Source of the DNA: Pectinophora gossypiella | Taxonomy: Eukaryota; Arthropoda; Insecta; Lepidoptera; Gelechiidae | Assembly: GCF_024362695.1 (NCBI RefSeq) | Contig: NC_065422.1 | Location: forward strand, 7,191,534 to 7,255,533 | DNA: 64,000 bases | Direction of reading: 5' to 3' | In this document: positions 1-12,800 of the stretch, one piece after another | Numbering within the stretch: position 1 is the stretch's first letter | Layout of the letters: each line of letters begins with the position of its first letter | Position numbers and translations under genes: made by a program | Notes under the pieces: model-generated | What the model was told of the DNA's origin: nothing | Databases searched by the model: none | Seen by the model: only the letters and a program-made list of their open reading frames with translations

Positions 1-355
1 CGGTACAAATTATCTTTAATACACTTGAATATTCGATGCTACTCTTAACCGTGTGGAATAATATATCCCACTAACACAAAGTCGATGAATATTTTAAGGC
101 ATCGTTAATACTCGTATTGCTTCGATCACAAGTACTTCAGTAACCGCGGGCAAGGTAAGAAGGCACTTCCCTGATTGGCTGGGAGTAAATAAAAAAATGT
201 AGTGTGCATTCAGCTGCTTATCATACCGGGCATGACGTTAGTCTTTATGAACGATATTCTGAAGCTGTTAGGCCTACTGTCCACATAAGCAGCACATCAT
301 GCATACGCATATGCAGGAGCTGCAGTTTAAGTGGATAGTATGCCTAATACATCAA

Positions 356-494
356 GTACAGTCACGAATACTAATATGTATACACTTTGAAACCATGTCA
401 CATTACCTTTTTTGGCAAATTAAACCGTAAGTCTCATTAAATGTTAGTGCGACAGGGTTCTATAGTGGGTACATGATATTGCTCATAACTGTAC
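356..494 (+). mobile_element. MITE, family with GTACAGTCA termini, copy 1
   Basis: The inverted ends are GTACAGTCACGA and the complement GTACAGTTATGAG. The interior is shared with copies at 22364-22511 and 43108-43259 (ACACTTTGAAACCATGTCAC; GTGCGACAGGGTTCTA). It is about 140 bp with no coding capacity. Confidence 0.75.
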
Positions 495-1264
495 ATTCGA
501 TCATCATTTTCATCTAAGGATTCCAATATCAGTGTGATTGCATGTTGTTTTATATTGTACAATAACCGTAAAGTGTAAATTTACTTAAATAGGTATATAT
601 CCATGTTTATTCTATTTTAAAACTTACCTAGATAGATAACTCATGCGCGTAATTACCTCTAAAAGAAACCAACACAAAATAAAAATATAAAAACTCATTC
701 CAAATACGAATTAAAACCAGTGTTATTGTTTGAAATTAAATTAATTAAAATCTTGCCCGCTGTCTGTTTATACAAAACTTTACGTAGAAACCATAATTAT
801 ATCTGGAATTCTGGTAATGTCCGGCGCGCGCCAAAAGGAAATAGTTGGGTCTTTCTCTCGTGGAAAATATTTCACATTTCCACACCTTATAAAATTGAAA
901 CAGTACATTTTGTTTATAATTACTCCCCTGTAGAAAGTAGGAGGTGTGTTTTCTATCTATTATAACGCAAATATATCCATTACCTGCTACTTTGCAAAGG
1001 ACATAGTATGATTTAATAGCTATAAAAGGTCTAAGATGAATTTTCTTTTGTAGAGTGCGTGCTTTATCTTAGTACATGTCATCCCTTTATGACAAATATC
1101 GTAGGGGAAAGACCCTTGTTATATGAAGGTTGGATATCCAGCGCATATCCCGAGAGAGACGCATACTTTTTAAGAGAAACTTTGCTTTTAAATATTTATT
1201 TCGGAAAATCGGGTGATCAGCCTTCAATGGCCTCCTACTAAGTGTTTTTTTGTTAAAACTAGAG
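495..1264. other. No gene seen
   Basis: AT-rich sequence with short random open frames only, and no recognised repeat. Confidence 0.6.
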
Positions 1265-1665
1265 TGAGGACCGGTCACACCCCGGACACTTCATACAAAA
1301 CACCTCGTTTTACACAGAGACTACAAATTGACGTTATCGTACACGCGAAACTGTGTGTGTGTGCATCTGACGCCATACTATTGAAGATTAACGCTGCGTT
1401 TCCATTGACGCGGAGCTGTGCGGAGATGAGCAGAGATATGCAGGAATCGACCAATCACCGTGAGTGAGAGAGTGACAGAGCGTCTTCGGTTTTCGCTCTC
1501 TCGAACGCTGTGATTGGTCAAATCCGCACATCTCCGCTCTTCTCCGCACATCTCCGCGTCAGTGGAAACCCGGCCTAAGGGGTGAGGTAAACCTAGCTCA
1601 ACCGCTGGTGGGGAGCGGAGAGTTGCCATTCTATACGTAGTATTATTCCTTATTCTGTGGTTCGA
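1265..1665 (+). repeat. Dispersed repeat split by a nested MITE
   Basis: The flanks 1265-1390 and 1581-1665 together match the repeat at 7355-7545 and 49100-49300 in reverse orientation. Shared landmarks are GACACTTCATACAAAA, CTCGTTTTACACAG, ATTGACGTTATCGTA and GGAGAGTTGCC. Copies at 7355 and 49100 are not interrupted at that point. Confidence 0.7.
1391..1580 (+). mobile_element. MITE with GGCCGGGTTTCCA termini, nested in another repeat
   Basis: The left end GCTGCGTTTCCATTGACGCG and the right end complement GGCCGGGTTTCCACTGACGC are inverted repeats, followed on both sides by GGAG(A/C)TGTGCGGAGA-type sequence. It is about 190 bp. The uninterrupted sister repeats prove it is an insertion. Confidence 0.72.
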
Positions 1666-2140
1666 TCTACCTTTATCCGTTATGAATCAAGACTGTAGAT
1701 ATACTAGATAAACATGTCGTACATACGCGCCAAATAGACAGGTACCTTTCTATGTCTAACTTCCCCTCTTCGACTACCCTAAAAGAGTTAAAGAATGGAT
1801 GAACTGAATACCAAGTAACTCCTACTGCAGAGGTCTTTGACCAGCTCGACGCCGCGCCGGGGGCTTACACCGATCGAAGTATAAGAATTATTTACACTTG
1901 CTTCCAATAATCTAGGACATGTATTCTGATGTGACAGGTTAACAGTTTCTACCTTTCAATTCATAAATTTTACCTTTGTCAACCTATAATTTTATATGAA
2001 AATGTTTTAACGTTTTTAAGTCTATCTGAAAGGTAGTAAAGTAAGCTTTTACGATCTTTTCTTAAACCAATGTATAGTAGGTACTCGTACAGGGTTCGAA
2101 ATTTCAAGATAATTACACTACTTGATAATTATCCGATATA

Positions 2141-2460
2141 TGGAGATTGGAGAGCCCTGGTTGGAGGAACACTTGACTCTCACTGTCGCAGGTTCGAAAC
2201 CAATGATTTTCGAAAATGTTTTCCAATTCATGTTTTATATGATTATCACGTACTCATCGGCAAAAGAAAACATTGTGAAGAAACTCACATTCCCGAGAAA
2301 TGAGTTTTCTAACCTAACCTATCATGTATTGGGCTGGTATTCCGTTCGCGGGTTGGAAGGTCAGACAGACAGTCGCTTCTGTAAAAAGCCGGAACTGTCG
2401 AAACTTCTAGATAGGCGAACGCTGTGAAAACGGGATAACGTTAAGGAGATGCTGATGTAT
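2141..2460 (+). mobile_element. tRNA-derived SINE, family 1
   Basis: A box-B-like GCAGGTTCGAAACC follows a box-A-like start. The body is shared with 34788-35133 and 19686-19967: GATTATCACGTACTCA, then GGGTTGGAAGGTCAGACAG, then AGTCGCTTCTGTAAAAA, ending GGAGATGCTGATG. This is ordinary lepidopteran SINE structure. Confidence 0.75.
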
Positions 2461-2754
2461 TATCTATTCGAACCATGTTTCTGAAAACCGTATTATCTAG
2501 TAAAGAACTATTTTTCTTTTCCCAATAAATTGTGTTAGTAGGTGTGGTGTTAGGTTATAAATTGCTGCGTCTGTTCAGCTCTCGAAATAAAACACTTGGA
2601 GAGCTCACGCTCTGACGTCATTCCTCGCACTACCCACTACCGGCTTTTTAATATCAGCTTACAGTTATTGTTACCTTCCATTTCAGTTATTGGAAATTTC
2701 TGGAAACTTTCCTTTAGGTTTTTATTTTCAAGATAAATTACTACTGGGACGACG

Positions 2755-3000
2755 TACCGTCTTCTTCTTCTATCGTGTGGGTTGTGTTGTGAGGTGGAGT
2801 ACCAACCTTGTCAACCCTGGTGTGCAGGTTACTATTGAGCCGCCAAAGGCCCCTGACATGGCTCGTGTAACGACTACTTACTTCACGGGTACTTACCGAG
2901 ACTAACGGCTTATCGTGCCTTCCGAAGCACGGATCATCTTGCCTTCGGACAATCTGGCCATCAGCCAGTGATGTCCTGACCAAACTAGGGACCACAAAGT
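2755..3000 (-). mobile_element. SINE/LINE tail repeat, family 2a, reverse copy
   Basis: The reverse complement carries GATGATCCGTGCTTCGGAAG and GAGCCATGTCAGGGGCCTTT. The same two blocks recur at about eight other places in the window. Confidence 0.7.
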
Positions 3001-3859
3001 AACGTACATAGTCGACGGTTACTATATTACCTTCGTAAAAGTCTTGTTAAATATGTATAAAAAAATGGTGGTAAGTTTATGAATTTAAAAACCAAGAAAA
3101 ATATTTAATAATTCCGCTGATTCCAATTTATAATTACGTATTTCGAATGATTTATAAATTATTTAAGACCAAGGCTAATTATAACTTAACAACTTCTTTC
3201 CATTCAAAAATATCTCAAGCTTACGAGGAAAACAATTTCCAGTTTTACAGCTTTAAACAAATATCTTTTCTAAAACCTTTTGCCCTTTGACCTTAAGGTC
3301 ACGTCCCCAGTTTGTTTACACCAAGTGAACGTTTCCGTCAAATTCAAGTTATAATCGTGCCACTCGGCCATTCAGCTCCATACGACCGTAATTTGTTCTC
3401 AAGCAATTATTTAATAAATTATACCCTTTTACCAAATTGAAATTAATATGTAAACAGCTGGAAATAACTCTCAGGCAATTTCGGGCGTTTGAAAATTTTA
3501 ATTTGTAGTGTAGTTTAATTAATGGTTTCTTTGGATATTTCAGTTGGTTTGCATATTTAGTGTTGTAAATGAATAGAATAGAATATTCGTTTATTGCATA
3601 GAATGTAGTACATAGGTGGTAGTAGATGTAGTAAATAATTATAGTTTCACACATTTTGCTTAAAGTAGCATGCAAAAATGTTTCGTTATATGATACGACT
3701 CCCCAATCCAATGTAAAAAGAACATTATAATTATAAATTGAATGTTTGACGGTTAATAATGAATGATAATTAATGCAATAACCATGGATCACTTTAACGG
3801 GCTATTTTCATTTATGGCTGATATTTTATGTTACTGACTTTTATCAGGGATGGTCAAAA

Positions 3860-4115
3860 ACTCACTTTGCGATCCCTAGTTTAGTTAGGATAGGACATTA
3901 CAGGGCTCATCACCTGATTGTCCGAAAGTAAGATGATCCTTGCTTCGGAAGGCACGTTAAACCGTTGGTCCCGGTTAATATTTACTGATGTAAGTGAGTA
4001 ATCGTTACATGAGCCATGTCAGGAGCCATTGGCGGCTCAATCATAAGCCTGACACAAGGGTTGATGGGGTTGGTATTCCACCTCACAACCCACTCGATGA
4101 GAAGGAGATCAGGGA
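3860..4115 (+). mobile_element. Repeat family 2a copy
   Basis: It contains CACCTGATTGTCCGAAAGTA, CTTCGGAAGGCACGTTAAAC and CATGAGCCATGTCAGGAGCC, ending CACCTCACAACCCAC. Same structure as 12545-12800. Confidence 0.7.
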
Positions 4116-4314
4116 TGGTGGTAGTTTACATTTCTTTATCCGTCACGGGATTTAGCGTTAAACGGGACGTAACGAGCATTTTCCTCTATTGTTTGATTAC
4201 AGATTCGATTTCATGCATTACATTACACCAGCATTCACCGGTGATGTTTAAGAATTATTTTAAATGATCTTGACTTAAGAAAAATATTTTGATTGGTCCC
4301 GAGTTACTAGCCCA

Positions 4315-4440
4315 AATGCCTCCAGTAACCAGCAGTGAAGCAGCGTGTTGGAGTGTACTCCAGTCTCCATACCCCCTCCGGTTGATTAAGGGGAGGCCTG
4401 TGCCCAATAGTAGGACGTATATGTATAGACTGTTTATGTT
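4315..4440 (+). mobile_element. Repeat family 2b tail
   Basis: GCAGCGTGTTGGAGTGTACT and GGGGAGGCCTGTGCCCAATA match the tails at 8515-8825, 9325-9540 and 60498-60620. Confidence 0.68.
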
Positions 4441-5135
4441 ATGTATACTTTAGAAGTATATTGACCTTAAGGTACGTAAAATTTCCTCCTAAGGCCGCGA
4501 TTTCCAGACACAATAGTTAAACAATGGGATTTGGATTTTAAAAGGACATTCGGTCTTACGACTATAAGTTGGATGTAATTAACGAATCACACCAGTAAGC
4601 TTGACACAGATATCAGATAGTTATTGACACGGATACTGCGCTCACGCCATTGCACCCACCATAGCCCTGACATGCCAGTATCGAACACAAACCATACTTC
4701 ATTAAAAAACTATTTGCCGCAATTAGTTCCAAACCAGCGGGTGGCGTGTCACGTTATGAAAAATGCACAGTTTATGAAACTTGCCCAATATTGTCCAGAT
4801 TCTACAAAGACGATAGAGTAAATTTGCCTCATTTGGAGTTAAGGTTTTATTGTCAACATGACGATGTCTGTGTTGTAATAGACAGAGATCTTGACCACGA
4901 AACCAGAACTCTATGGTTGATTCCCGAGACTGTTATCAATATCGGGAAGTGGCGAAAAGGCCCTCTTGCTAACTAACTATTGACATCTACACGCATCGTT
5001 ATTTACAAGGCAGCGTAAGCGCGTTCCGAAACGTCATTAGACGAACAATTTCTTTTTCAAACATTTTCGCCATACGCTCAATACACCAACGCGACGCATC
5101 GCGCTCGATCAATCGAAAGTTTTTTCTAAATAGAA

Positions 5136-5632
5136 TATGTCATGGTATAAGAAAACCAGGTATGCTCAAAACTGACAGCTAACATTTCAAGGTTAGCCTA
5201 GCTGACGTCATCCCGCCCTGCATTGCCATTTCGTAATAAATACATTACCCACGATCAATGTTTTTCTATTTACTTTGCAAGGAAATTTTGAACTTTTAGT
5301 AAAAGATTTACTTACTTTTTTAATATTTTTATACATGTTACAAGTAATAGTAATTAAATACATTAGTAATTCACTTAATTTTCAATAATAAAATTTACGT
5401 CCTTGGAATGTTGGAGATACCAATTTAATGGTAACACTTACGTCATCAATGGGCTAGCAATGGCGGCTTGTCATAGGATTGAGCATACCTGGGGGGTTAA
5501 AATGGCCACATCGAAGCAATTCATCTAAAAAACCAATATTGCAATTTGACATTTGCGCATATAAAAGTAAGTGCGGTTCAATGTGGCCATTTTACAGGGG
5601 GGTTAAAGTCTTCTTATACCATGAAATATGTC
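5136..5632 (+). mobile_element. Inverted-repeat element of about 500 bp
   Basis: The left arm ATATGTCATGGTATAAGAAA pairs with the right arm CTTCTTATACCATGAAATATG. Inside, a second pair occurs: GGTATGCTC at 5160-5168 and GAGCATACC near 5478. A related interior (GTGCGCATATAAAAGTAAGT) occurs at 25068. Confidence 0.55.
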
Positions 5633-7354
5633 ACCCTCATTGGTGCTCACAAATCAAGTTCCCTTATTGTCAGGCGGCAATATCTGCTATTGTTAAACTG
5701 CTCCAATGCTGATTAGAGTTAATACGTATACTTCATGATATAACTTACACATTTACCCAGCCTAAGGAACGTGGTTATCATTTGATAGCTCATGTGGAAT
5801 TGTCCAAATAGGACTTGTTAATTACAACATATTTTACTACAACAGAGTAGAATTCTGTGATTCACAGATATTTTAAATTAGTAGATTAAGTTATGATAAA
5901 TTTTAAGAGAAATATAATTTTATCGATTCTGATTGCCCGATAATAATTATTTTTGATGCTTTTATAACAAATTACAAAAATACGTTCAAGAGGCTTCTTT
6001 TTCTTGTTTCTTTTTCATTTATTTTTACGTAACATAAGATCACGACTGAACACCCAATTGGGATAGTCACTGACTATCTCTGACTATTAGTCAAAGGTAC
6101 ATTAATCGCACGACGAACTAAGTATCCGCGCCTCACCGAGCTTATTACTTATTTATTTTTAGGGATGTCCAATCAGATTTGTAATTACGTCAACCCGATA
6201 GTTCACTAGGTATGCAATTTGTTAGTACAGCAATATCCGATCTTGGGTAAAATTATATTTGAAGGAACTTGTTGGAAATAATACCCCTACACATTAAAGA
6301 TGGTTTATAGTATCTAACGGTTGATGGGACCACACTGATAGTCTATCTGGCTTTTTATGGGCAATATTCTTAGAACTGGCCAAAGTATTTATGAGTTAGC
6401 TCTTTGATAGTTAGTCTTCCCTATGCTATGCCAATTTGGTATTGATTATCTTCGCGTAATGATGTTATTTTAAAGCTAATCTACTACAAGGAACATTGAC
6501 ATAACACGATAAATCAAAAAGTGACTATTCTTATTTTGGCCGATTTAAAATAGGAATGTTAATAATAGTGCAATGACATTTTTTCAATTTACAATTTGCA
6601 CTGAATTCATCACAGCTTCATAGTGTAAAATTAATTTTATTTAATCAGCTATGTAAGGAACTGACAAAAGTTCGCAACTAGCGGGGGTCAAAGCAAGTTA
6701 ATTTAGAGGGAAGTCTTTTGTAGTGCGCTCGAGTGCGAAACTATGGCGGCACTACGCTCCCATTTTATATCTTATTTAGTTGGTTTCGGCACAAAGCCAT
6801 GTCCTTTGTAAACGGGGTTTGGTTGTAGATATACTTATATATTACTTTAAACGACTTTTGGAAATACAGTGCATTATTATGCAAACAAAACTAGATTGAT
6901 CGATTATGTTTATAACATTTGTATCAATTCCTAAAAGGTTTCAGTTCCCAGATCTGCTCACGCTCACATCTCCGACAAGTATTGTTATTTTTATTTTTTT
7001 AGAAAAAAGAAATTCACGATGTTCCACTCATCACTCGTATATTGCGTAACATTATCCAAATAAATAAAGACTCAAGACGTATTACCCGTGCGAATTAAAT
7101 TGTCACCCCGCAACTCTCTTAACTTCCCGTGTCTAGTCTATCCGTGCGGGGTAAAACATACAAACAGATCAGGTGCATAATGTCAAAGACCCGTCCTTGG
7201 AATGTTGTGTTGGTGTAGTGGCTCGTCGAGACCCGGCTCGAGATCTGCATTAGCAAGCCGGACCGGTTTCAAGGACTCACGACACCACGATTCTACCATT
7301 CCAGGACGGGATTCATGAGCCTAGAATGGACCCAGGGGCATAGAATAAGGAATA
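5633..7354. other. No gene seen; one repeat fragment
   Basis: AT-rich except for the family 3 fragment at 6028-6145 and a GC-richer stretch at 7190-7330. No exon signals with coding support. Confidence 0.55.
6028..6145 (+). repeat. Repeat family 3 copy
   Basis: AACATAAGATCACGACTGAA to CTCACCGAGCTTATT. Shared with 10720-10870, 22801-22905 and reverse 34075-34200. Confidence 0.6.
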
Positions 7355-7545
7355 GTACTACGTATAATACAACGGCAACTCTCCGCTCCCCGCCAGCAGC
7401 CGAGGTTTACCTTATCCTCTCGGGTCTACTTTTGTCTTCAATCGTACGGGCGTCAGAAGTCGCGCAGATGCTCGTACGATAACGTCAATGTGTAGTGTCT
7501 GTGTAAAACGAGGTTTTTTGTATGAAGTGTCTGGGGCGGTTGCTG
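7355..7545 (-). repeat. Dispersed repeat, uninterrupted copy
   Basis: The reverse complement matches the flanks at 1265-1390 and 1581-1665. The edge bases AGGAATAGTACTACGTAT and CTTCATACAAAAAACCTC are recognisable. Confidence 0.65.
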
Positions 7546-8514
7546 CTTGATGGTAGTCGAATTGGTGAAAAACAAAACATACACTAGAAAGATTACACCA
7601 CAATTGTCTACTTCAATAAGCTTTGTTTTTAAGTTGTTTTCTGGTGATTTATGGCTCTGCCTACCTTGTTACGATTAAAGACGTATTTTTTGTCTATCAG
7701 TGTTCCAAGTGTCCACAGAGAGTAAATGCGGCCCTGTGGTGTGGTGGTAGGTGACGGTTGGGTTATACCTTTAACAGTTACGCTATTTAGGACTGTAGAA
7801 TGTTTCAGCTTCAGAATCCCTACGATTGTATTATTATATTCGCTGATAACAAAAACTCCTGTGAATTTGTTAAAATTTTTAATGTTACAAACGTTAGTGT
7901 TACCGGGTTACTGCTGAAATTAGATATTTGCCCCTGGATCCACAGCTTTGAAATATATGGGCAGTTTTAGAGCTATTTCTTAAAGTACCACACCTAAGTA
8001 AGATATTACATTTAACATAGAATATAATATATTTATTTAACAAAATAATTAATCATGTTTACATTACCTGCGGGCCTGCACTAGGGATACCCTGTATCGC
8101 GGAGGTCCTGAACATTTGTTGTTAGCAAACACTTTAATACATCGGCGATCTCGCCTTTCATAGAGTTCAGATTATCAATTCTCGTCTCGTGCGATTGTGG
8201 CTACCTTATATTAAATGTCGCCATATTTTTATTCCCTTAATACGACCCTGCCTACCCGCATATACAACAGGATTACTATTATTACAAGCGAGTTCTGCAG
8301 AAGTTGTTTTGATTACATCAAATGCTATGGCTTGATGCGAATGTGTTTTGCATCGTAAGGGTAGCGGATAATGCTTTACCATTAAGATGCTACGTAGGTT
8401 ATTATTATTTATTTACAGGTTTTGGTATGAAGTGTCAATTGTGTAGTTTCTTAGATCAAAGTTCAATTATGAAATTCTGATTACTTAATAAAAACTGTTG
8501 AATATATTTTCATT

Positions 8515-8825
8515 ACGGCTCACGATCTGGAGGTCCGGGTTCGATTCCCGATGGGGACATTGTCGAAATCACTTTGTGAGACTGTCCTTTATTTGGTAAG
8601 GACTTTTCAGGCTTGAATCACCTGATTGTCCGAAAAAGTAAGATGATTCCGTGCTTCGGAGGGCACGTTAAGCCGTTGGTCCCGGCTATTAGCCGTAAAA
8701 ACACCTCCACCAATCCGCATTGGAGCAGCGTGGTGGAGTATGCTCCATACCCCATCCGGTTGATTGAGGGGAGGCCTGTGCCCAGCAGTGGGACGTATAT
8801 AGGCTGTTGATGATGATGAAATTTT
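8515..8825 (+). mobile_element. tRNA-derived SINE, family 2b, nearly complete
   Basis: The box-B-like GGGTTCGATTCCCGATGGGG is followed by the body (CCTGATTGTCCGAAAAAGTA, GTTAAGCCGTTGGTCCCGGC) and the tail GTGCCCAGCAGTGGGACGTA, with terminal GATGATGATG. This is the most complete copy in the window. Confidence 0.82.
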
Positions 8826-9324
8826 CATTGTTTACATTTAATTTGTTTATGAATTTGAATCAATAAAAACGTAATAATAAGTCCAACTTTATCGCGTTTT
8901 GCTAGCACGTCACAGTGTGCTTTTTCATCCAAATTCCATAGTAAGTTCGTCTATTGACGTTTAGTAAGAAGAAACTGATTTGTCTAGTTGGAAACTAGTC
9001 TATTATCAACACTCCATACTAATATTCCATAACCTGTGCACAAACTTGAACTTGAAGTTTGTTTGTCGGAAGTAAAGAAATAGAAAAAAAGATTATATAA
9101 AAAAAAGGTTGAAGGTTTAAGGTTATTATGATTATTAGTATATTTGATTTTATTATTTTCCTTAGTAGAAAGAAAGCTACATTATTCCTGAGTGCTATAG
9201 ACTATATTTGATTATTGCAGTCCAAGTGGTGGTTCAACATAACACATAACGCACTTTTTTTTTAAATAAAAATAAACTTTATTGAATACACACGTAACAA
9301 TTAGACTCTAGTTTATGTATTTTG

Positions 9325-9540
9325 AGGACATTGCAGGCTTGAATCACCTGATTGTTCGAAAAAGTAAGTCGATTCTATGCTTCGGCGGGCACATTAAGCC
9401 ATTGGTCCCGGTATTAGCCGTAAAGCCAATACTCACTGGAGCAGCGTGGTGGAGTATGCTCCATACCCTCTCTGGTCGATTGAGGTAGGCCTGTGCCCAT
9501 CAGAGGGACGTATATAGGCTGTTTATGTTATGTTTGTGTT
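9325..9540 (+). mobile_element. SINE family 2b, head missing
   Basis: It runs from GCAGGCTTGAATCACCTGAT to GGGACGTATATAGGCTGTTT. A TATGTTATG tandem tail follows. Confidence 0.75.
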
Positions 9541-9950
9541 ATGTTATGTTTATTTATAACAATAAATATAAGATAATAAGAAAAAAAGAAGATATTTAAT
9601 TAAATAATAAGAATATTAGATATCTTGATAAGATATTTAATATAAGTATAAGAAATTAATAATAAGATATAAGAATAATAATATAAGATATTTTGATATT
9701 GGTAAGTCATTCCAGAAATATATAGCGTTTATAACATTACGATTAACATCACTGTCCATCAAGTTATATCACTATGACTAGTTTTCTACGTATCAGATAG
9801 TTATAGCGCGGTAAGATAAGCGTAGAGATCGCTGATAATCTACGCTTCTAATGATAAGCTGATCGGACGATTCGATACGTGTTTGATGTTGTGCTATCGA
9901 TTGTTGTAAAAGTTTTCCTTTATGTTAGATTAGAATACTCCACTCGCACC

Positions 9951-9979
9951 CACCACACACACACACACACTCACACACA

Positions 9980-10045
<66 letters not shown>
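9951..10045. repeat. (CA)n microsatellite
   Basis: About 95 bases of CA repeat with two single-base interruptions near 9971 and 9980. Confidence 0.97.
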
Positions 10046-10046
<1 letters not shown>

Positions 10047-10719
10047 GTTGTTCCTCATGCCTTGTCTACTGCTCACTTCATTAGTGTTTTCGAGTATTTT
10101 ATTAATTAGGTATATTTTTGGATATTATATTTTATGTGTAATTCTAAAGTAGTGTTTTCTAAAATTATACTGAGTAACGAGATAATTAGGCTTGTGTCCT
10201 TTCAAAAATAACGTCACCATAAGGTTCATCATATCCATCTTACGACTTCGTAACAACAGTGGCTGCAAGTTGTCTTTGATTACTTGTGGCTGCCCATCCC
10301 ATTACGGGTTAAGGTCGTGAGTTTACGTATGTGAAGCCAGGCATCCATATCATACCAAACGCTGTTAAAGATTCTGACATATAATGATAACCAACTAAGT
10401 TAAATATAATTGCGTGCTCTTTAATTAAAATGGGTTTTACCGTGAGCCTATTTAAAATGCCAACTTGCTAACCCTAATTCTCATTAGCGCACATATGCGA
10501 CGTTTTTGTATGCGCATTTGGAATTCGATACCAGCCACACGCGCATGATGCGCGTTTATCGACAAATTGCTGTTCCTCGTTTAATTTGCGCATACCGATC
10601 GTTTCAGTTAATTAAAAAAAAACCAAATGTTTACCACTTCTTCGCTTCAATCCGAGAAGTATCAAATTATGAAATTATTGATTTAAGTAATCCACGCATT
10701 TTTTGATTTATTTCATAAA

Positions 10720-10870
10720 CATAACATAATCTCACGATTATATCCCAATTAGGGTAGTCAGAGGTACATCCATCGCAAGACGAACTAAGTATAAACACGT
10801 CACTGAGCTCTTTGTTAGACCAACGTGATAGGTAGAGCCATATCGCCGTTTATGAAGGTCCAGCCAACTG
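10720..10870 (+). repeat. Repeat family 3 copy
   Basis: CCCAATTAGGGTAGTCAGAG, ACATCCATCGCAAGACGAAC and TAGACCAACGTGATAGGTAG mark the family. Confidence 0.62.
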
Positions 10871-11119
10871 TGTTGTTTTAATTTCTGTACAGAAATTTGC
10901 GAGAAGTAGGTGTAAAACTATACCCCTCTGCCTACCCCTTCGGAGATACAGATGTGATGCTATGTTGTTATCACGTTCCATATACCTGCTGTACATACCA
11001 TGCGCGAAGCCTGGGCTAGTCTGTCCTTGCTTGCCTTATCATCACATAGATATTCATATATCTAGTTTCATACATATATAAATACTTAAAAGTTCTCTAC
11101 TAATACCTCAACTACAGAC

Positions 11120-11440
11120 GAGATGTCATCTTCTTTTTCTATCGTGTGGGTTGTGAGGTAGGTAACCAACCTCAACAACCCTGGTGTCATGGTTCTTATT
11201 GAGCCGCCATGCGCCCCTGACATGGCTCATGTAACGACTACGTACTTACATCAGTAAGTAATAACCGGGACCAACGGCTTAATGTGCCTTCCGAAGCACG
11301 GATCTTCTTATTTTCGGACAATTGGGTTATCTGTTTATCAGCCTGTAGTATTCTAACGAAACTGAGTATTGCAAAGTGATTTTTGTGATGTGGCTCTACC
11401 GGGATTCGAACCTGGGACTTACGGATCGTGAGCAGTGATG
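11120..11440 (-). mobile_element. SINE family 2a, reverse copy with tRNA-like head
   Basis: The reverse complement has a box B (GGTTCGAATCCCGGTAGAGC) at 11397-11416 and the 2a body to 11130. Together with 8515-8825 it shows families 2a and 2b share the same tRNA-type head. Confidence 0.75.
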
Positions 11441-11576
11441 TGCCTTTCCCGGAAATGTCTCCGGTAATAAAAAGGCGCAAAGTTTTATGTAAAATGAGCT
11501 TTATTACCTACCACGCTCTAATATACGTAATAAAACGATGCGTACTTTCTTAATTTGACACGATTTTATTGAATGT

Positions 11577-12196
11577 ATATGTCGTGGCCAGATCATAGAA
11601 TTGATCATTTCATGATGTGCTCGATCATTTCATGAAATGGTCATATTTCATGAAATAGAATATCATTCGTTGGCCACATCATGATGTGGTTTGGCCAGAT
11701 CAATGAACTCAAAACGTTTAACGATATGAGCAACTAAATGCATGATTACTTCATGATATGGCCAAACGTTGGCAATCATTTCGTAAAATTAGTAACATTA
11801 TCCACCGATAGTGTCGATTATATTTAAAACTTGATTGATATTATAATCGATGAATCAATGTTATTGTTCAATTTTCCATATCGAATAGGTATATAATTTT
11901 GAACCTAAGAAATTAATCGACTATTCGCATTTTTATTACACTACATAGCATGGACACCGCCTAGCCGCCTACATTAACGATATGGTCAAGTTAAGTTGGC
12001 CATTTCATGAAATATGACCATTTCATGAAATTATCGAGCACATCATCATGTCATTGTCATGACATGTTTAGCTAAACATGTCATGGACCTGTATAATTTA
12101 TTCCATCTCTGTATACCGTGTTTAAAGCAAATAAAGATTCTATTCTATTCTATTCATCATGAAATGATCAATTTTACGATCTGGCCACGACATATG
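11577..12196. mobile_element. 620-bp foldback element rich in ATTTCATGAAAT palindromes
   Basis: The ends are long inverted repeats: ATATGTCGTGGCCAGATC on the left and the complement on the right (GATCTGGCCACGACATAT). The inner arms repeat ATTGATCATTTCATGATG, TGGCCACATCATGATGTGG and CATTTCATGAAAT in both orientations. A (TTCTA)n stretch sits at 12140-12158. No coding capacity. Confidence 0.7.
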
Positions 12197-12544
12197 TACC
12201 GCTGTGTCCGAATGTATAGGTAAACAAGCGCCAAGTTTTCACCGCACTTTTGTATCAAGCGCTGTATCTACGGTAGTGGTAAAACAATGACTGGAAGTGT
12301 CAATGGATGTTCCCACGGCGTGTCGTATCGGCAGAAACGTCTACATGTCAGCACATTGCGTTGTTAGTGCCAATCTGTTCGGATTCCTATTCGTTAATAA
12401 CTGAATGCCTCCCGACTATATGACCTGATTTTACACTACACTTGATTAGGTGTCGTATTTCTAAAAAGTATATTTCATATTTTTATTCGTTTTTTGAAAA
12501 TTTATGACAAATTTTCGCTTTTGATATCGGATAAAGGTTAAGTG

Positions 12545-12800
12545 TAGGTGATCACTTTGTGATCCCTAGTTTGGATAGATACCTGATTGCCCAAAGGAAG
12601 ATGATCCGTGCTTCGGAAGGCACGTTAAACCGTTGGTCCCGGTTACTACTTACTGATGTAAGTTAGTAGTCGTTACATGAGCCATGTCAGGGGCCTTTGG
12701 CGGCTCAATAGTAACCCTGATACTAAGGTTGATGGCATGGATGTTGATAATACCAGGGATGTTGGTAATCCACCTCACAACCCACACGACAGAAGATAAG
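12545..12800 (+). mobile_element. Repeat family 2a copy
   Basis: It contains TCCGTGCTTCGGAAGGCACG, CATGAGCCATGTCAGGGGCC and CACCTCACAACCCACACGAC. Confidence 0.72.

Noticed and set aside
1037..1465. Overlapping small frames near 1059-1467
   Set aside because: They cross repeat and MITE boundaries and have no coding features.
3349..3792. 147-codon minus-strand open frame
   Set aside because: Very AT-rich, Tyr/Asn/Ile-dominated, no domain. Expected by chance at this base composition.
9879..10109. Thr/His repeat protein from an open frame over 9951-10045
   Set aside because: It is a translated (CA)n microsatellite.
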